A stretch of DNA of 17,363 nt from JBBRZF01 sp038236965 (GTDB lineage Bacteria > Acidobacteriota > Terriglobia > Terriglobales > Acidobacteriaceae), in assembly GCA_038236965.1 (NCBI GenBank), contig JBBRZF010000061.1, forward strand, positions 1 through 17,363, in the 5' to 3' direction. The notes under the pieces are model-generated. The model saw only the letters and a program-made list of their open reading frames with translations, was not told where the DNA came from and searched no databases. The position numbers were made by a program, and so were the translations under genes. Below are positions 1 through 7,914 of the stretch, piece after piece. Position 1 is the stretch's first letter; the number at the start of each line of letters is the position of its first letter.

Positions 1-813
1 GCCGAAAAGTACGTTGCTGAACGAGCGGTTCATCGCCTTCGACATAATGATCGAGAGGATGAGTCCCGACGATCCATCCAGTGCGCCTGCAATGATGAGC
101 AACTTGTTGTTCAGAACGAAGCCCATCGCCGCCGCCGAAAGTCCTGCGTAGGAATTCAACAGTGAGATCACGGTCGGCATATCCGCGCCGCCGATGGGGA
201 TCACCAGCAACACGCCGAACACCAGCGCGATCAGGATCATTACAGGAAACAGGTAAGTCGCTCCCGGATTCATCACCAGGTAAACGGCGATGCCCGTCGC
301 GGCAACGAACAGCACTAGATTGACGAGGTTCTGACCTTTGTAAGTCAGCGGACGCTGCGGCAGTATCTCCTGCAATTTTCCCGCTGCCATCAGGCTGCCC
401 GTAAACGTCAAGCCGCCGAGTATCACCTCGATCGACAGCACGGACATCATGAACTTTGGCACTTCGGGCGTGCGCAGATAGAATTCCGCCGTGCCCACCA
501 GGGTCACACAGAGAGCGCCGAAAGCGTGGCTGAGCGCGGTTCGCTGCGGGACGGCCGTCATGGCGACCTTGCCGAGCGGGATGCCGATCATGGTGCCCAG
601 CACCAGCGCGACTGCGATCCACTTGTAATCCACAATGCCGTGATGCAGCAGCGTGCCGGCGACGGCCAGCAACATGCCGATCTCGCCGGCCAGAATGCCG
701 TGGCGCGACGTCGTAGGCGAACTCATCCATTTCAGCGAGAGGATGAAGAGCGCGCTCGCGACCAGGTAGATAACTTCGATGATGTGTTCGGTGGCAGGAA
801 GATAGGTCGTCAT
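1..813 (-). CDS. pntB: NAD(P) transhydrogenase subunit beta (PntB), C-terminal part beyond window edge
   Basis: Inner-membrane subunit of the proton-translocating transhydrogenase, which uses the proton gradient to drive hydride transfer from NADH to NADP+. From the start at 813 the frame is open for 271 codons to the window edge. It gives several hydrophobic segments and, near residues 210-235, the stretch GADMPTVISLLNSYAGLSAA, a hallmark of PntB. The family is about 460 residues, so the remaining membrane part and the whole NADP-binding domain III lie outside. The ATG overlaps the pntAB stop by 4 nt (ATGA), which indicates translational coupling. This frame runs off the window, so its length is a minimum. 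Identity is very secure. Confidence 0.96.
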   Translation of the reverse strand, partial: MTTYLPATEHIIEVIYLVASALFILSLKWMSSPTTSRHGILAGEIGMLLAVAGTLLHHGIVDYKWIAVALVLGTMIGIPLGKVAMTAVPQRTALSHAFGALCVTLVGTAEFYLRTPEVPKFMMSVLSIEVILGGLTFTGSLMAAGKLQEILPQRPLTYKGQNLVNLVLFVAATGIAVYLVMNPGATYLFPVMILIALVFGVLLVIPIGGADMPTVISLLNSYAGLSAAAMGFVLNNKLLIIAGALDGSSGLILSIIMSKAMNRSFSNVLFG

Positions 814-1103
814 TTTGCCGGGCCACTCGATTTGAACATGCGCAACATGCGGTCGGTGATAAGGAATCCGCCCACGATGTTGCTGGTGGCTGCGACGATG
901 GCGATGGTGCCCAGAACGGTGGCGAGGCGGCTTTTGCCTTCACCGACCAAAACAATCGCGCCCACAACGGCGATAGCGTCCAGCGCGTTGGTGAGCGACA
1001 TCAGTGGCGTGTGCAGCAGCGGCGACACGCGGCGAATCACCTCGAAGCCGATAAAGCAGGCCAACATGAAGATGAACAATCCGTCCATCAGGGTGGAATT
1101 CAT
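810..1103 (-). CDS. pntAB: NAD(P) transhydrogenase subunit alpha part 2 (PntAB), membrane subunit
   Basis: Small membrane subunit carrying part of the proton-channel domain II of the transhydrogenase. The 97-residue product has hydrophobic helices near residues 6-22, 35-53 and 60-82, and the segment around SNIVGGFLITDRML (residues 74-87) is typical of the family. A separate gene for this part shows the three-gene arrangement (alpha-1, alpha-2, beta) known from Rhodospirillum rubrum, rather than the fused alpha chain of E. coli. The ATG at 1103 has a strong ribosome site, AGGAGGA, a few bases upstream. It lies 22 nt after pntAA and overlaps pntB by 4 nt. Confidence 0.95.
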   Translation of the reverse strand: MNSTLMDGLFIFMLACFIGFEVIRRVSPLLHTPLMSLTNALDAIAVVGAIVLVGEGKSRLATVLGTIAIVAATSNIVGGFLITDRMLRMFKSSGPAK

Positions 1104-1125
1104 CGTTCCTCCTGGTGCGGTAAAA

Positions 1126-2301
1126 CTATTGCGATTGTGTCGTTAATGCCGGAAGCGCGAGGAACTCGCGCACGCGCGCGTTCACGATCTCGCCCCCACG
1201 CGTGAGCATGGTTTCACGTACGATCTCGTCTTCCATGTTGAAGTTGAGTTTGCCGTCCTTCAGCATATTGACCAGGAACGAAGTCACATTGCGCGCGTAC
1301 ATCTGGCTGGCATGATACGGAACCTCGCTGGCAAGATTGATTCGCCCGATGATGGTGACTCCGTAGCGGAAAATGGTCTGGCCCGGTTGCGTCAATTCGC
1401 AGTTCCCACCGCGCTCAGCGGCCAGGTCGAGGATCACCGAACCCGGCAGCATTGCCTTTACTGCTTCTTCCGTCACGAGTATCGGAGCCTTTTTCCCGGG
1501 GATGACGGCCGTCGTGATGACCACGTCGCTCTCCGCCACGGTGCGATTCAGCAACTCGCGCTGCTTGCTGTAGAAGGTTTCGTCCTGCGCCTTGCCATAA
1601 CCGCGCGCATCCTGTGCGTCGGTCGCTTCGATGGGCAGTTCGATGAAGCGTCCGCCCAAACTATGCACCTGTTCCTTGGCCGCGGGACGCATATCGTAGG
1701 CAGACGTTACGGCGCCCAGTCGCCGCGATGTAGCGATAGCCTGCAATCCGGCGACGCCCGCACCAAGGATGAATACCCGCGCCGGAGTCACCGTTCCTGC
1801 AGCGGTGGTCATCATCGGGAAAAGACGCGGCAACGCATCTGCTGCCACCAGCACGGCCTTGTATCCGCAAATAGTGCCCATGGAAGAAAGCGCGTCCATG
1901 CTCTGCGCGCGCGTGGTGCGCGGAATCATCTCGATGGAAAACGCCGCGACGCCCGTAGCCGCGAGTTTGTGCAACGACTCGCTGGAACTGAGCGGACGCA
2001 GAAAGCCGATAAGGACCTGGTCGCGCCGGAGCAGGGGCAAGTCGTCCGCGCCGTTGACGTCGTTCGAGCCGTAGCTCAGTACTTGCGCTACCACATCTGC
2101 GGAGGCAAAGACCTCTTGTCGCGACGCAACGATGCGCGCGCCCTTCTCTACATAGAGTGCGTCTGGATATCCGGCGCGTTCGCCCGCTCCCGCCTCTACG
2201 ATCACTTCAGCGCCGGCCTTGGCCAGCATGGGAACGACAAGAGGAACCAGCGCTACGCGTCGTTCTCCCGGATACGATTCTTTCGGAACCCCAACTATCA
2301 C
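1126..2301 (-). CDS. pntAA: NAD(P) transhydrogenase subunit alpha part 1 (PntAA), NAD-binding subunit
   Basis: Soluble domain I of the transhydrogenase, which binds NAD(H) on the cytoplasmic side. The 391-residue protein starts with the family-typical GVPKE...GERRVALVP. It has the RQD-loop residues R128, Q133 and D136 within RTTRAQSMD, the nucleotide-binding loop GAGVAG at 180-185, and the mobile-loop region around 231-250. The length fits the family. The start codon is GTG at 2301, preceded by a GAGGGAG ribosome site; the next codons match the family start, so I keep it. It is the first gene of the pntAA-pntAB-pntB operon, with a promoter at 2395-2423. By homology, alanine dehydrogenase is the near alternative, but the pntAB/pntB neighbours exclude it. 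Confidence 0.96.
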   Translation of the reverse strand: MIVGVPKESYPGERRVALVPLVVPMLAKAGAEVIVEAGAGERAGYPDALYVEKGARIVASRQEVFASADVVAQVLSYGSNDVNGADDLPLLRRDQVLIGFLRPLSSSESLHKLAATGVAAFSIEMIPRTTRAQSMDALSSMGTICGYKAVLVAADALPRLFPMMTTAAGTVTPARVFILGAGVAGLQAIATSRRLGAVTSAYDMRPAAKEQVHSLGGRFIELPIEATDAQDARGYGKAQDETFYSKQRELLNRTVAESDVVITTAVIPGKKAPILVTEEAVKAMLPGSVILDLAAERGGNCELTQPGQTIFRYGVTIIGRINLASEVPYHASQMYARNVTSFLVNMLKDGKLNFNMEDEIVRETMLTRGGEIVNARVREFLALPALTTQSQ

Positions 2302-2380
2302 GAAGTGTCTCCCTCTTCCCGTCCCAGATGCCAGTGTTCGGGAATTGCCGCATCCCTGCAGAAACTAGTCATGCAGCCCA

Positions 2381-2421
2381 CGGCGGTTCCGCCGATTATA
2401 CGCAGGTCGCGCAATCCTGCG
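2381..2421. repeat. Two inverted repeats within and just downstream of the pnt promoter
   Basis: CGCAGG (2401-2406) and CCTGCG (2416-2421) form a dyad with a 9-base spacer that lies almost wholly between the -10 and -35 boxes. A second dyad, CGGCGGTTCCGCCG at 2381-2394, abuts the -10 box and covers the expected transcription start. Dyads in these two places are typical operator positions, so a regulator of the pnt operon could bind here. That is inference; no regulator gene is next to it. Confidence 0.4.
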
Positions 2422-2423
2422 AA
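2395..2423 (-). promoter_or_regulatory. Sigma-70-type promoter of the pnt operon
   Basis: Read on the minus strand, TTCGCA (2423-2418) is a 4-of-6 match to the -35 box. After a 17-base spacer comes TATAAT (2400-2395), a perfect -10 box. Transcription would start near 2388, leaving a leader of about 87 nt before the pntAA GTG at 2301. The assignment rests on sequence match and position only. Confidence 0.62.
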
Positions 2424-2463
2424 CTACCCAGGCGTTGCACGACAAGGAACCTGCCTATCACTG

Positions 2464-3954
2464 ATGCAATCCGAGTTGCTGAAGTGTGCCGCCCCAACCG
2501 ACGTCGCCGAGAATTTCCGACTCGATGGAGGAATCGTCGATTTTCTTGATAAGGGCAAGGCAAGGTGGGAGGACGCGTTGCATGGCAGCATTCCCATCCT
2601 CAGATTCTGGCATCGTGAGAGCCCGGATTACCTCGTCAACATCAAGATGAATGACACGAACCTGCTCCCCGGCGTTGTGGAGCACGATGAACCGCCGCCG
2701 ACGACCTCGGGCATGCTGCAGGTAACGCTGGACGCGCGCGGACGCCTGCTTGATTTCGAAGCCGTAGCTCCCCAAAAGAGCGAAGCCCCGGCGTCTGCAA
2801 CCGCGCCCGACTGGAAGCAGCTTTTCGCGATGGCCGGACTTGATCCCGCGCAGTTCAAGTCCGCTGAGCCCTTGTGGACCCCGCTCAGCGCAACGGATAC
2901 GCGCGCAGCATGGACGGGCGTTTGGCCCGGTACACAGTCGCCCTTGCGCGTGGAAGCTGCGAGCTATGGGGGCAAGCCCGTCTTCTTCTCCCTTATCGGC
3001 GATTGGACGCGCGCAACCCGCATGAGGGAATCGAATTCCAGGCTCCGAGAGCGCATAGCGCAGATCGTCCTCGCCTGCTTTAGCGTCCTCGTTATTTTCG
3101 GCGCAGTGCTCGTCGCCCGCCGAAACTTCCTGAAAGAGCGCATCGATTCTGAAGGCGCCTGGCGGCTCGCCGTTCTGTACTTTGGCATGCAGTTTGCCGT
3201 CTTCATCCTCAGCGCGCACTTTGTGCCCACCATTGCCACCCTCGGACTGTTCCTGCTCGACCTTAGCGGTGCCCTCTTCGGAACGGCGGTGGTTACCATC
3301 ATCTACCTCGCGCTCGAACCCTATATACGCCGCCATTGGGCGCATTCCATCATCTCCTGGAGTCGCCTCATGTCCGGCCATATCAGCGACCACAATGTGG
3401 GACGCGACATTCTCTACGGCATCCTGCTCGGCCTTTCCTGGGGCGTGCTCTACCAGGTGCTATTCCTGTTTCTCGGCAAAGAACGAGGGCTTCCCAACTT
3501 CATGGACGTGAATATGCTAAGGGGCGGCCACAGCATGATCGGCACCCTCATCGCTCAGATCATGAACTCAGTGCGTAGCGCGCTGGCCTTCTTCTTTTTC
3601 ATGTTCCTGCTTAGGGTTCTGCTGCGCAAAGGCTGGCTCGCCGCGGTCGTGTTCGTGGCTTTCTTCACTGCGACGAAGGTGCTGCAGGGTTCGCACGTAG
3701 CGTTCGTGCTGCCGCTACAACTCGCCATCTACTCCATTGCGGCTTTCGTCGTGCTGCGCTTCGGATTGATCGCGCTTATCACCGGCATCTTCGCGGCGAA
3801 CATCATCCTCAACATCCCGCTCACACCGCATCTCTCCAAGTGGTATATGTCCTCGGGCATCTATGCCATCGTCTTGCTGCTGGCACTCGCTTTCTGGGCT
3901 GCCTACACCTCGCTCGGAGGGCAGAAGGTCTGGCGAGAGCATCTCTTCGACTAG
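2464..3954 (+). CDS. Sensor plus multi-pass membrane region of an acidobacterial Ser/Thr kinase, without the kinase domain
   Basis: From the ATG at 2464 the product is 496 residues. Residues about 1-175 form a soluble region with FWHRESP (residues 54-60) and DEPPPTTSGM (residues 76-85). About eight hydrophobic segments follow to the C-terminus, with the conserved-looking stretches SWSRLMSG and NVGRDILYG in between. I recognise this arrangement from the C-terminal half of acidobacterial protein kinases, where a cytoplasmic kinase and one membrane helix precede it. Both are absent here: upstream there is only 162 nt, occupied by the pnt promoter. It may be an N-truncated relic or a stand-alone sensor protein. 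The reading frame is intact. The ribosome site is weak (AAGGA 15 nt upstream), so the start is uncertain. A CPBP-type protease is an alternative I do not favour, since the paired Glu/His motifs are missing. Confidence 0.7.
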   Translation: MQSELLKCAAPTDVAENFRLDGGIVDFLDKGKARWEDALHGSIPILRFWHRESPDYLVNIKMNDTNLLPGVVEHDEPPPTTSGMLQVTLDARGRLLDFEAVAPQKSEAPASATAPDWKQLFAMAGLDPAQFKSAEPLWTPLSATDTRAAWTGVWPGTQSPLRVEAASYGGKPVFFSLIGDWTRATRMRESNSRLRERIAQIVLACFSVLVIFGAVLVARRNFLKERIDSEGAWRLAVLYFGMQFAVFILSAHFVPTIATLGLFLLDLSGALFGTAVVTIIYLALEPYIRRHWAHSIISWSRLMSGHISDHNVGRDILYGILLGLSWGVLYQVLFLFLGKERGLPNFMDVNMLRGGHSMIGTLIAQIMNSVRSALAFFFFMFLLRVLLRKGWLAAVVFVAFFTATKVLQGSHVAFVLPLQLAIYSIAAFVVLRFGLIALITGIFAANIILNIPLTPHLSKWYMSSGIYAIVLLLALAFWAAYTSLGGQKVWREHLFD

Positions 3955-3970
3955 ACGGTTTTTGCACATG

Positions 3971-4002
3971 AAAAAGCCGGGGGCATCTGCTCCCGGCCTT
4001 TG
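3971..4002. terminator. Terminator hairpin between convergent genes
   Basis: GCCGGGGGC (3976-3984) can pair with GCTCCCGGC (3989-3997). On the minus strand the hairpin is followed by TTTTT, which makes a good factor-independent terminator for the peptidase gene ending at 4019. On the plus strand it is followed by CTTTGTG, a weaker tract, for the gene ending at 3954. It is best read as bidirectional but stronger leftward. Confidence 0.75.
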
Positions 4003-4018
4003 TGTTCTGCAGGATTAT

Positions 4019-6370
4019 TTATTCGCCGTGTTCTGGTGCCTTCACAACCTCCGTCGCCGGACCTGCCGCGAGGTGCTCGGTCAGGAAGCGGTGCAGCAAG
4101 GAGTACACGTGCAACGTGGTTCCCTTGCCTTCCGAGATGCCGTGCGTGCGCTGCGGGTAGGTCATGAAGTCGAACGACTTGCCCAGTTCTATCAGCCGAT
4201 TCACCAGCAGTTCCGAACCCTGGTAGTGAACGTTGTCGTCGCCCGAGCCATGCACGATGAGCAGTTTGCCTTTCAGTCCATCGGCAAACTCGATCGCCGA
4301 ACCGTTCTTGTAGGTCTCCGGCGTCTTCTGCGGCAGACCCATGTAGCGCTCCTGGTAGATGCTGTCGTAGAGACGCTGGTCCGGCACGGGCGCAACCGCC
4401 ATTCCCACCGAGTAAACGTCCGGCGAGCGGAACATCAGGTTCAACGTGCTCGAACCGCCGCCGCTCCATCCCCAAACGGCTACGCGTTTCGCGTCAACGT
4501 AAGGACGCTCGGCGAGCAAAGCCTTAACCGCAGCCGTCTGGTCGTTAACCATGATGGTGCCGATCTTCCCGTAGATGGCTTTGCGCCATTCTCGACCGCG
4601 CGGCGCCGGGCTCCCGCGATTGTCAAAGCTCGCGAGGATGTAACCTTCGCTGGCAATCAGCCGATTGAACATCCAGCCCTGCGCGCTCCAGGAATCCAGC
4701 ACCGTCTGTCCCGCAGGCTCGCCGTAAACGTGGAAGAGGATGGGATATTTTTTGTTAGGGTCGAAGTTGGGCGGCTTGACCATCCAGCCATCCACCTTCA
4801 CGCCGTCGCCGATATCGACCTGGAAGAACTCCACCGGAGGTCCGGCGAAAGGCGCGATCTTCGCTTTCATCGCCGAGCCGTCTTCGAACACTTTCACCGA
4901 CTTGTGGTCCGGCAGCGCAATCATGTCCGACATGGTAGGCACATCGAAACGCGAGTAGCTATGGAAGGCCCACTTGCCATCAGGCGATACCTGGTACGAG
5001 TGCGTGCCTGGTTGATCGACCGGGGTCAGCCGCTTTGGCGCGCCGCTGCCATCGAGCGGCGAACGATAGAGATACCGTTGTCCTGCGTTCTCCGGCGAGG
5101 CCATGAAATAGACCCAGCCAATCTTTTCGTCAACTTCGGCAATCCGCGCCACGTCGATGTTTCCGGTGGTGACCAGCGTCAGCTTGCCGTCCTTGGCCAC
5201 GCGATACGCGTGACGCCATCCGTCCTTGTCGCTGAGCACCATGAACTCCGCACCGTCTTTCAACATGCGCACTTCATTCACGTCCACCCAGGCGGCGTCC
5301 TCATCTTTGAAAACGGTGCGTACTGCGCCCGTCTCCGGATTGCCAAGAACGAACTCGTCCTGGTTTTGAAGACGATTCAGACGCTGCATCAGGATGTCGT
5401 TGCCGGCCCACTCGATGCGCGCGATGTAATTGTCGCGCGCATCGCCCGTCACCTTCAGCCACGTGACTTTGCCCTTAGCAACGTTTACGACGCCTGCACG
5501 CACCGCAGAATTCTTGCAGCCTGCCTGCGGATACGGGACCTCTTCGATGATCGGATAGGCGCCAACCTTGTCGTAGGGTTCGCTGGTCACTACTTGCCGC
5601 GCAACGCCAAGGCTATAAACCAGAGGGAAGATAGGCACACCGCTGGTATCGAATTGCAGGAAGGCGATGCTGCGTCCGTCGGGGCTCCAGCGGAAGGCGT
5701 CTGCGATGTGAAACTCTTCTTCGTACACCCAGTCGGTCGCGCCATTCACGATGGACTTGCCGCCGTCCTTCGTAAGCTGCGTGATCTTGGCGGACTTCAG
5801 ATCCTCGACATAGATATTGTTGTCGCGAACGTAAGCTACCTTGGTCGTGTCGGGCGAGAACTTCGCGAACATCAGCGTGCTCTCTGCCGCGCCTGCGCCG
5901 ATCTTGGTCAGCTTTTTGCTGGCGCGATCCAGCAGCCAATAATCGCCGCGCGAATTCGTACGCCACACGCGCTTGGAGTTCGTATAAATCAGAACTTTGC
6001 TCTTATCTTTCGACCACGTCATCCCCTCCATCGTCAGCGGAGCCTTCTGTCCTGCGGGGATCAGGTCGCTGGCCGCAACCAGGACTTCCTTCTTGCCCGT
6101 CGCAGTGTCGTAACGCACCACGTCGCGCGCCTTCTCGACCGTAGCCGAGGGCTCCATGCGAACGAACCCCGCGCCCTCATCCACCCACTGCCCGCCGCCC
6201 ATGCCCGGACCGCGTCCAGAAAAATCTCCCGAGGCAAATATCTTCTTCAGCGTCTCGTCAGGGTTCAGCTTTGCTTGTTGCGCAAATAATGTTCCGCTGA
6301 AAAAAGTAAGGGCGAGTGCCAGAGATAGCAGCGGGTAACGTACCCGCACCCGCGCAGATTTTGTATTCAT
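4019..6370 (-). CDS. Secreted dipeptidyl peptidase IV-type prolyl oligopeptidase (family S9)
   Basis: Probable exported serine peptidase that cleaves N-terminal X-Pro or X-Ala dipeptides. The 783-residue protein starts with a signal peptide (basic n-region, hydrophobic core about 13-28, cleavage likely after FA at residue 30). A beta-propeller domain follows. It contains DWVYEEEF (213-220), whose paired glutamates bind the substrate amino terminus in DPP-IV enzymes. The C-terminal alpha/beta-hydrolase domain holds Ser636 in GWSGGG, Asp711 in GDDNVH and His743 in RTHGI, spaced as in human DPP4 (630/708/740). I chose the ATG at 6370 because it opens the signal peptide and has GGAG upstream; the frame extends 22 codons further but gives no sensible N-terminus. 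It has its own promoter (6485-6513) and is probably not part of the tyrosine operon, although amino acid supply would link them. Confidence 0.93.
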   Translation of the reverse strand: MNTKSARVRVRYPLLSLALALTFFSGTLFAQQAKLNPDETLKKIFASGDFSGRGPGMGGGQWVDEGAGFVRMEPSATVEKARDVVRYDTATGKKEVLVAASDLIPAGQKAPLTMEGMTWSKDKSKVLIYTNSKRVWRTNSRGDYWLLDRASKKLTKIGAGAAESTLMFAKFSPDTTKVAYVRDNNIYVEDLKSAKITQLTKDGGKSIVNGATDWVYEEEFHIADAFRWSPDGRSIAFLQFDTSGVPIFPLVYSLGVARQVVTSEPYDKVGAYPIIEEVPYPQAGCKNSAVRAGVVNVAKGKVTWLKVTGDARDNYIARIEWAGNDILMQRLNRLQNQDEFVLGNPETGAVRTVFKDEDAAWVDVNEVRMLKDGAEFMVLSDKDGWRHAYRVAKDGKLTLVTTGNIDVARIAEVDEKIGWVYFMASPENAGQRYLYRSPLDGSGAPKRLTPVDQPGTHSYQVSPDGKWAFHSYSRFDVPTMSDMIALPDHKSVKVFEDGSAMKAKIAPFAGPPVEFFQVDIGDGVKVDGWMVKPPNFDPNKKYPILFHVYGEPAGQTVLDSWSAQGWMFNRLIASEGYILASFDNRGSPAPRGREWRKAIYGKIGTIMVNDQTAAVKALLAERPYVDAKRVAVWGWSGGGSSTLNLMFRSPDVYSVGMAVAPVPDQRLYDSIYQERYMGLPQKTPETYKNGSAIEFADGLKGKLLIVHGSGDDNVHYQGSELLVNRLIELGKSFDFMTYPQRTHGISEGKGTTLHVYSLLHRFLTEHLAAGPATEVVKAPEHGE

Positions 6371-6484
6371 GCTCTCCAACTCCTTCTGGTGATTAAGTGA
6401 AATCATCAACCGCACGAACGCGACCAAGGCACACACCTGCCCGATGCTGGTGCCAGAAGTAAGTACACGGACGATGTCCCGCGA

Positions 6485-6513
6485 ATTCTACAGCGTAGGC
6501 GCAGCCCTGCCAA
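6485..6513 (-). promoter_or_regulatory. Sigma-70-type promoter of the dipeptidyl peptidase gene
   Basis: On the minus strand TTGGCA (6513-6508) and TAGAAT (6490-6485) are separated by exactly 17 bases, each box matching the consensus in 5 of 6 positions. The transcription start would be near 6478, giving a leader of about 108 nt to the ATG at 6370. I see no riboswitch-like structure in that leader. Confidence 0.62.
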
Positions 6514-6521
6514 ACGGTGAT

Positions 6522-6543
6522 TTCCGCGCGGAAAAAGTTCCGC
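6522..6543. repeat. Nested inverted repeats upstream of the peptidase promoter
   Basis: TTCCGCGCGGAA (6522-6533) is a perfect 12-base palindrome. Its right arm also pairs with TTCCGC at 6538-6543 across a four-base loop. The result is three half-sites of TTCCGC in alternating orientation within 22 bases, ending 8 bases upstream of the -35 box at 6508-6513. Placement just upstream of a promoter suits an activator site; a hairpin at the 3' end of the fahA transcript is the alternative, but it has no following T-tract. Confidence 0.4.
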
Positions 6544-6578
6544 AGGCGCGGAGTTGTATTCATGCCGTATGTGGGCCG

Positions 6579-7883
6579 CTAAACCACGGCCCCCCGGCAC
6601 TCGCCCAGCCCGATGCGCCGTAATCCCTCGCGCTCGCAGTATCCGCGCATCGTGACCTCATCGCCGTCTTCGAGGAATTTCCGCGTCTCGCCCGAAGGCA
6701 ACTGCAGCGGCTCGGTGCCGCGCCAAGTCAATTCCAGCATCGACCCGCGCGCATCCTTCGTATTACCGGAAACAGTCCCGCTTGCCAACAGGTCGCCCGG
6801 ACGAAGATTGCAGCCGTTACTCGCGTGGTGTGCCACCATCTGCGCCGTCGTCCAATACATATCGCGGAAATTACCAAGGCTGAGTCGCACGGCGGGCACA
6901 TCCGCATCACGCATCTTCCGCGAGGCTAACCACACCTCGATATTCAGGTCGAGACCACCCCCACGCTGGTCGTGCTCGGAATTCAAATAGTCGAGTGGCG
7001 AGGGATCGCCCTCATTGCGCGCGAAGGCGGCAACGCGATACGGAGCCAGCGCTTCGCCCGTCACCACCCACGGAGAGATCGTGGTCATGAAATTCTTTGC
7101 CAGGAACGGACCCAGTGGTTGGTACTCCCAGGTCTGTACGTCGCGCGCGGACCAGTCGTTCACCAGGCAAAAACCAAAGATGTTCCGCGCTGCTTCCTCT
7201 ACCGAGAGCGGCGACCCCAGCAGGTTTCCCGGGCCGATGAAGAAGCCCACCTCGGCCTCGTAATCCAGTCGCTTCGTCGGACCAAAGCTCGGAGGCTGAT
7301 TCGCATCGTCGCGCGTCTGTCCACAAGGACGCTTCACCGGCGCCCCGCTCGCAACAATCGAAGACGCCCGCCCGTGATATCCGATGGGCACATACTTGTA
7401 ATTGGGCAGCAGCGGATTATCAGGACGGAACATGCTGCCCACATTCATCGCGTGGTAGATGGACGCATAGAAATCCGTGTAATCGCCGATGTGCGCCGGC
7501 ATCAGCATCTCCACCTCAGCCTGCGCGACCATGTTGCGCCCAGCGCGCTGCTGGAATCCTTCGGGCGCATCGGAACGCAGAATCTCGTGCAATCGTTTTC
7601 GCAGCGCGCTCCAGTGATCGGAGCCCAACGCCATCAGTTCATTCAACGATTCGCCCAGGCACGCCAGCGCCGCCGTACTCGCCGCACCCGCAAACAGACC
7701 TTCGGCCTCGCATCCAGCAATGTCCAGGATTTTGTCGCCGATGGCCACGCCTACGCGCGGGCCTTCGTTCGACCCATGTTGGCGAAAAACTCCGTAAGGC
7801 AGATTTTGCAGCGGGAAATCAGTGGACGCGTCATTCGCCGACTCGATCCAGCTGGTCAACTTTGGATCGTGAGTTTCGTTCAT
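6579..7883 (-). CDS. fahA: Fumarylacetoacetase
   Basis: Last step of tyrosine and homogentisate catabolism: hydrolysis of 4-fumarylacetoacetate to fumarate and acetoacetate in the cytoplasm. The 434-residue product shows the whole metal site of the family: D137 (DYTDF), E209 and E211 (DYEAE) and D243 (VNDWSARD). It also has the general base H144 and the landmark GYHGRASSIV at 168-177. The spacing agrees with mouse FAH (D126, H133, E199, E201, D233). The start at 7883 is chosen over an open extension of 50 codons because AAGGA lies just upstream and the N-terminus then fits the family. It lies 31 nt after the uncharacterised gene, so it is last in the hppD-hmgA-unknown-fahA operon. Confidence 0.96.
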   Translation of the reverse strand: MNETHDPKLTSWIESANDASTDFPLQNLPYGVFRQHGSNEGPRVGVAIGDKILDIAGCEAEGLFAGAASTAALACLGESLNELMALGSDHWSALRKRLHEILRSDAPEGFQQRAGRNMVAQAEVEMLMPAHIGDYTDFYASIYHAMNVGSMFRPDNPLLPNYKYVPIGYHGRASSIVASGAPVKRPCGQTRDDANQPPSFGPTKRLDYEAEVGFFIGPGNLLGSPLSVEEAARNIFGFCLVNDWSARDVQTWEYQPLGPFLAKNFMTTISPWVVTGEALAPYRVAAFARNEGDPSPLDYLNSEHDQRGGGLDLNIEVWLASRKMRDADVPAVRLSLGNFRDMYWTTAQMVAHHASNGCNLRPGDLLASGTVSGNTKDARGSMLELTWRGTEPLQLPSGETRKFLEDGDEVTMRGYCEREGLRRIGLGECRGAVV

Positions 7884-7914
7884 CGTTCTGTCCTTTGGTG
7901 ATACTTCTCGCCGC

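Noticed and set aside
1312..2463. Extension of the plus-strand sensor-protein frame upstream of 2464
   Set aside because: The upstream part is antisense to pntAA and has low-complexity shadow composition; homology to kinase C-termini begins only after 2464.
2458..3393. Minus-strand frame of 311 codons opposite the sensor protein
   Set aside because: No family resemblance, and the plus strand here codes for a recognisable soluble domain and membrane segments.
2464..3954. CPBP-type intramembrane protease
   Set aside because: The paired Glu and His motifs of that family are not present; the soluble N-terminal domain matches kinase C-termini instead.
3863..6289. Long plus-strand open frame of 808 codons opposite the dipeptidyl peptidase gene
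   Set aside because: It is the antisense shadow of a gene with a complete catalytic triad and signal peptide; its protein has no recognisable domain and an arginine/histidine-rich shadow composition.
6573..6592. Hairpin GGGCCG/CGGCCC at the fahA stop codon as a terminator
   Set aside because: It overlaps the stop codon and has no T-tract after it on the minus strand.
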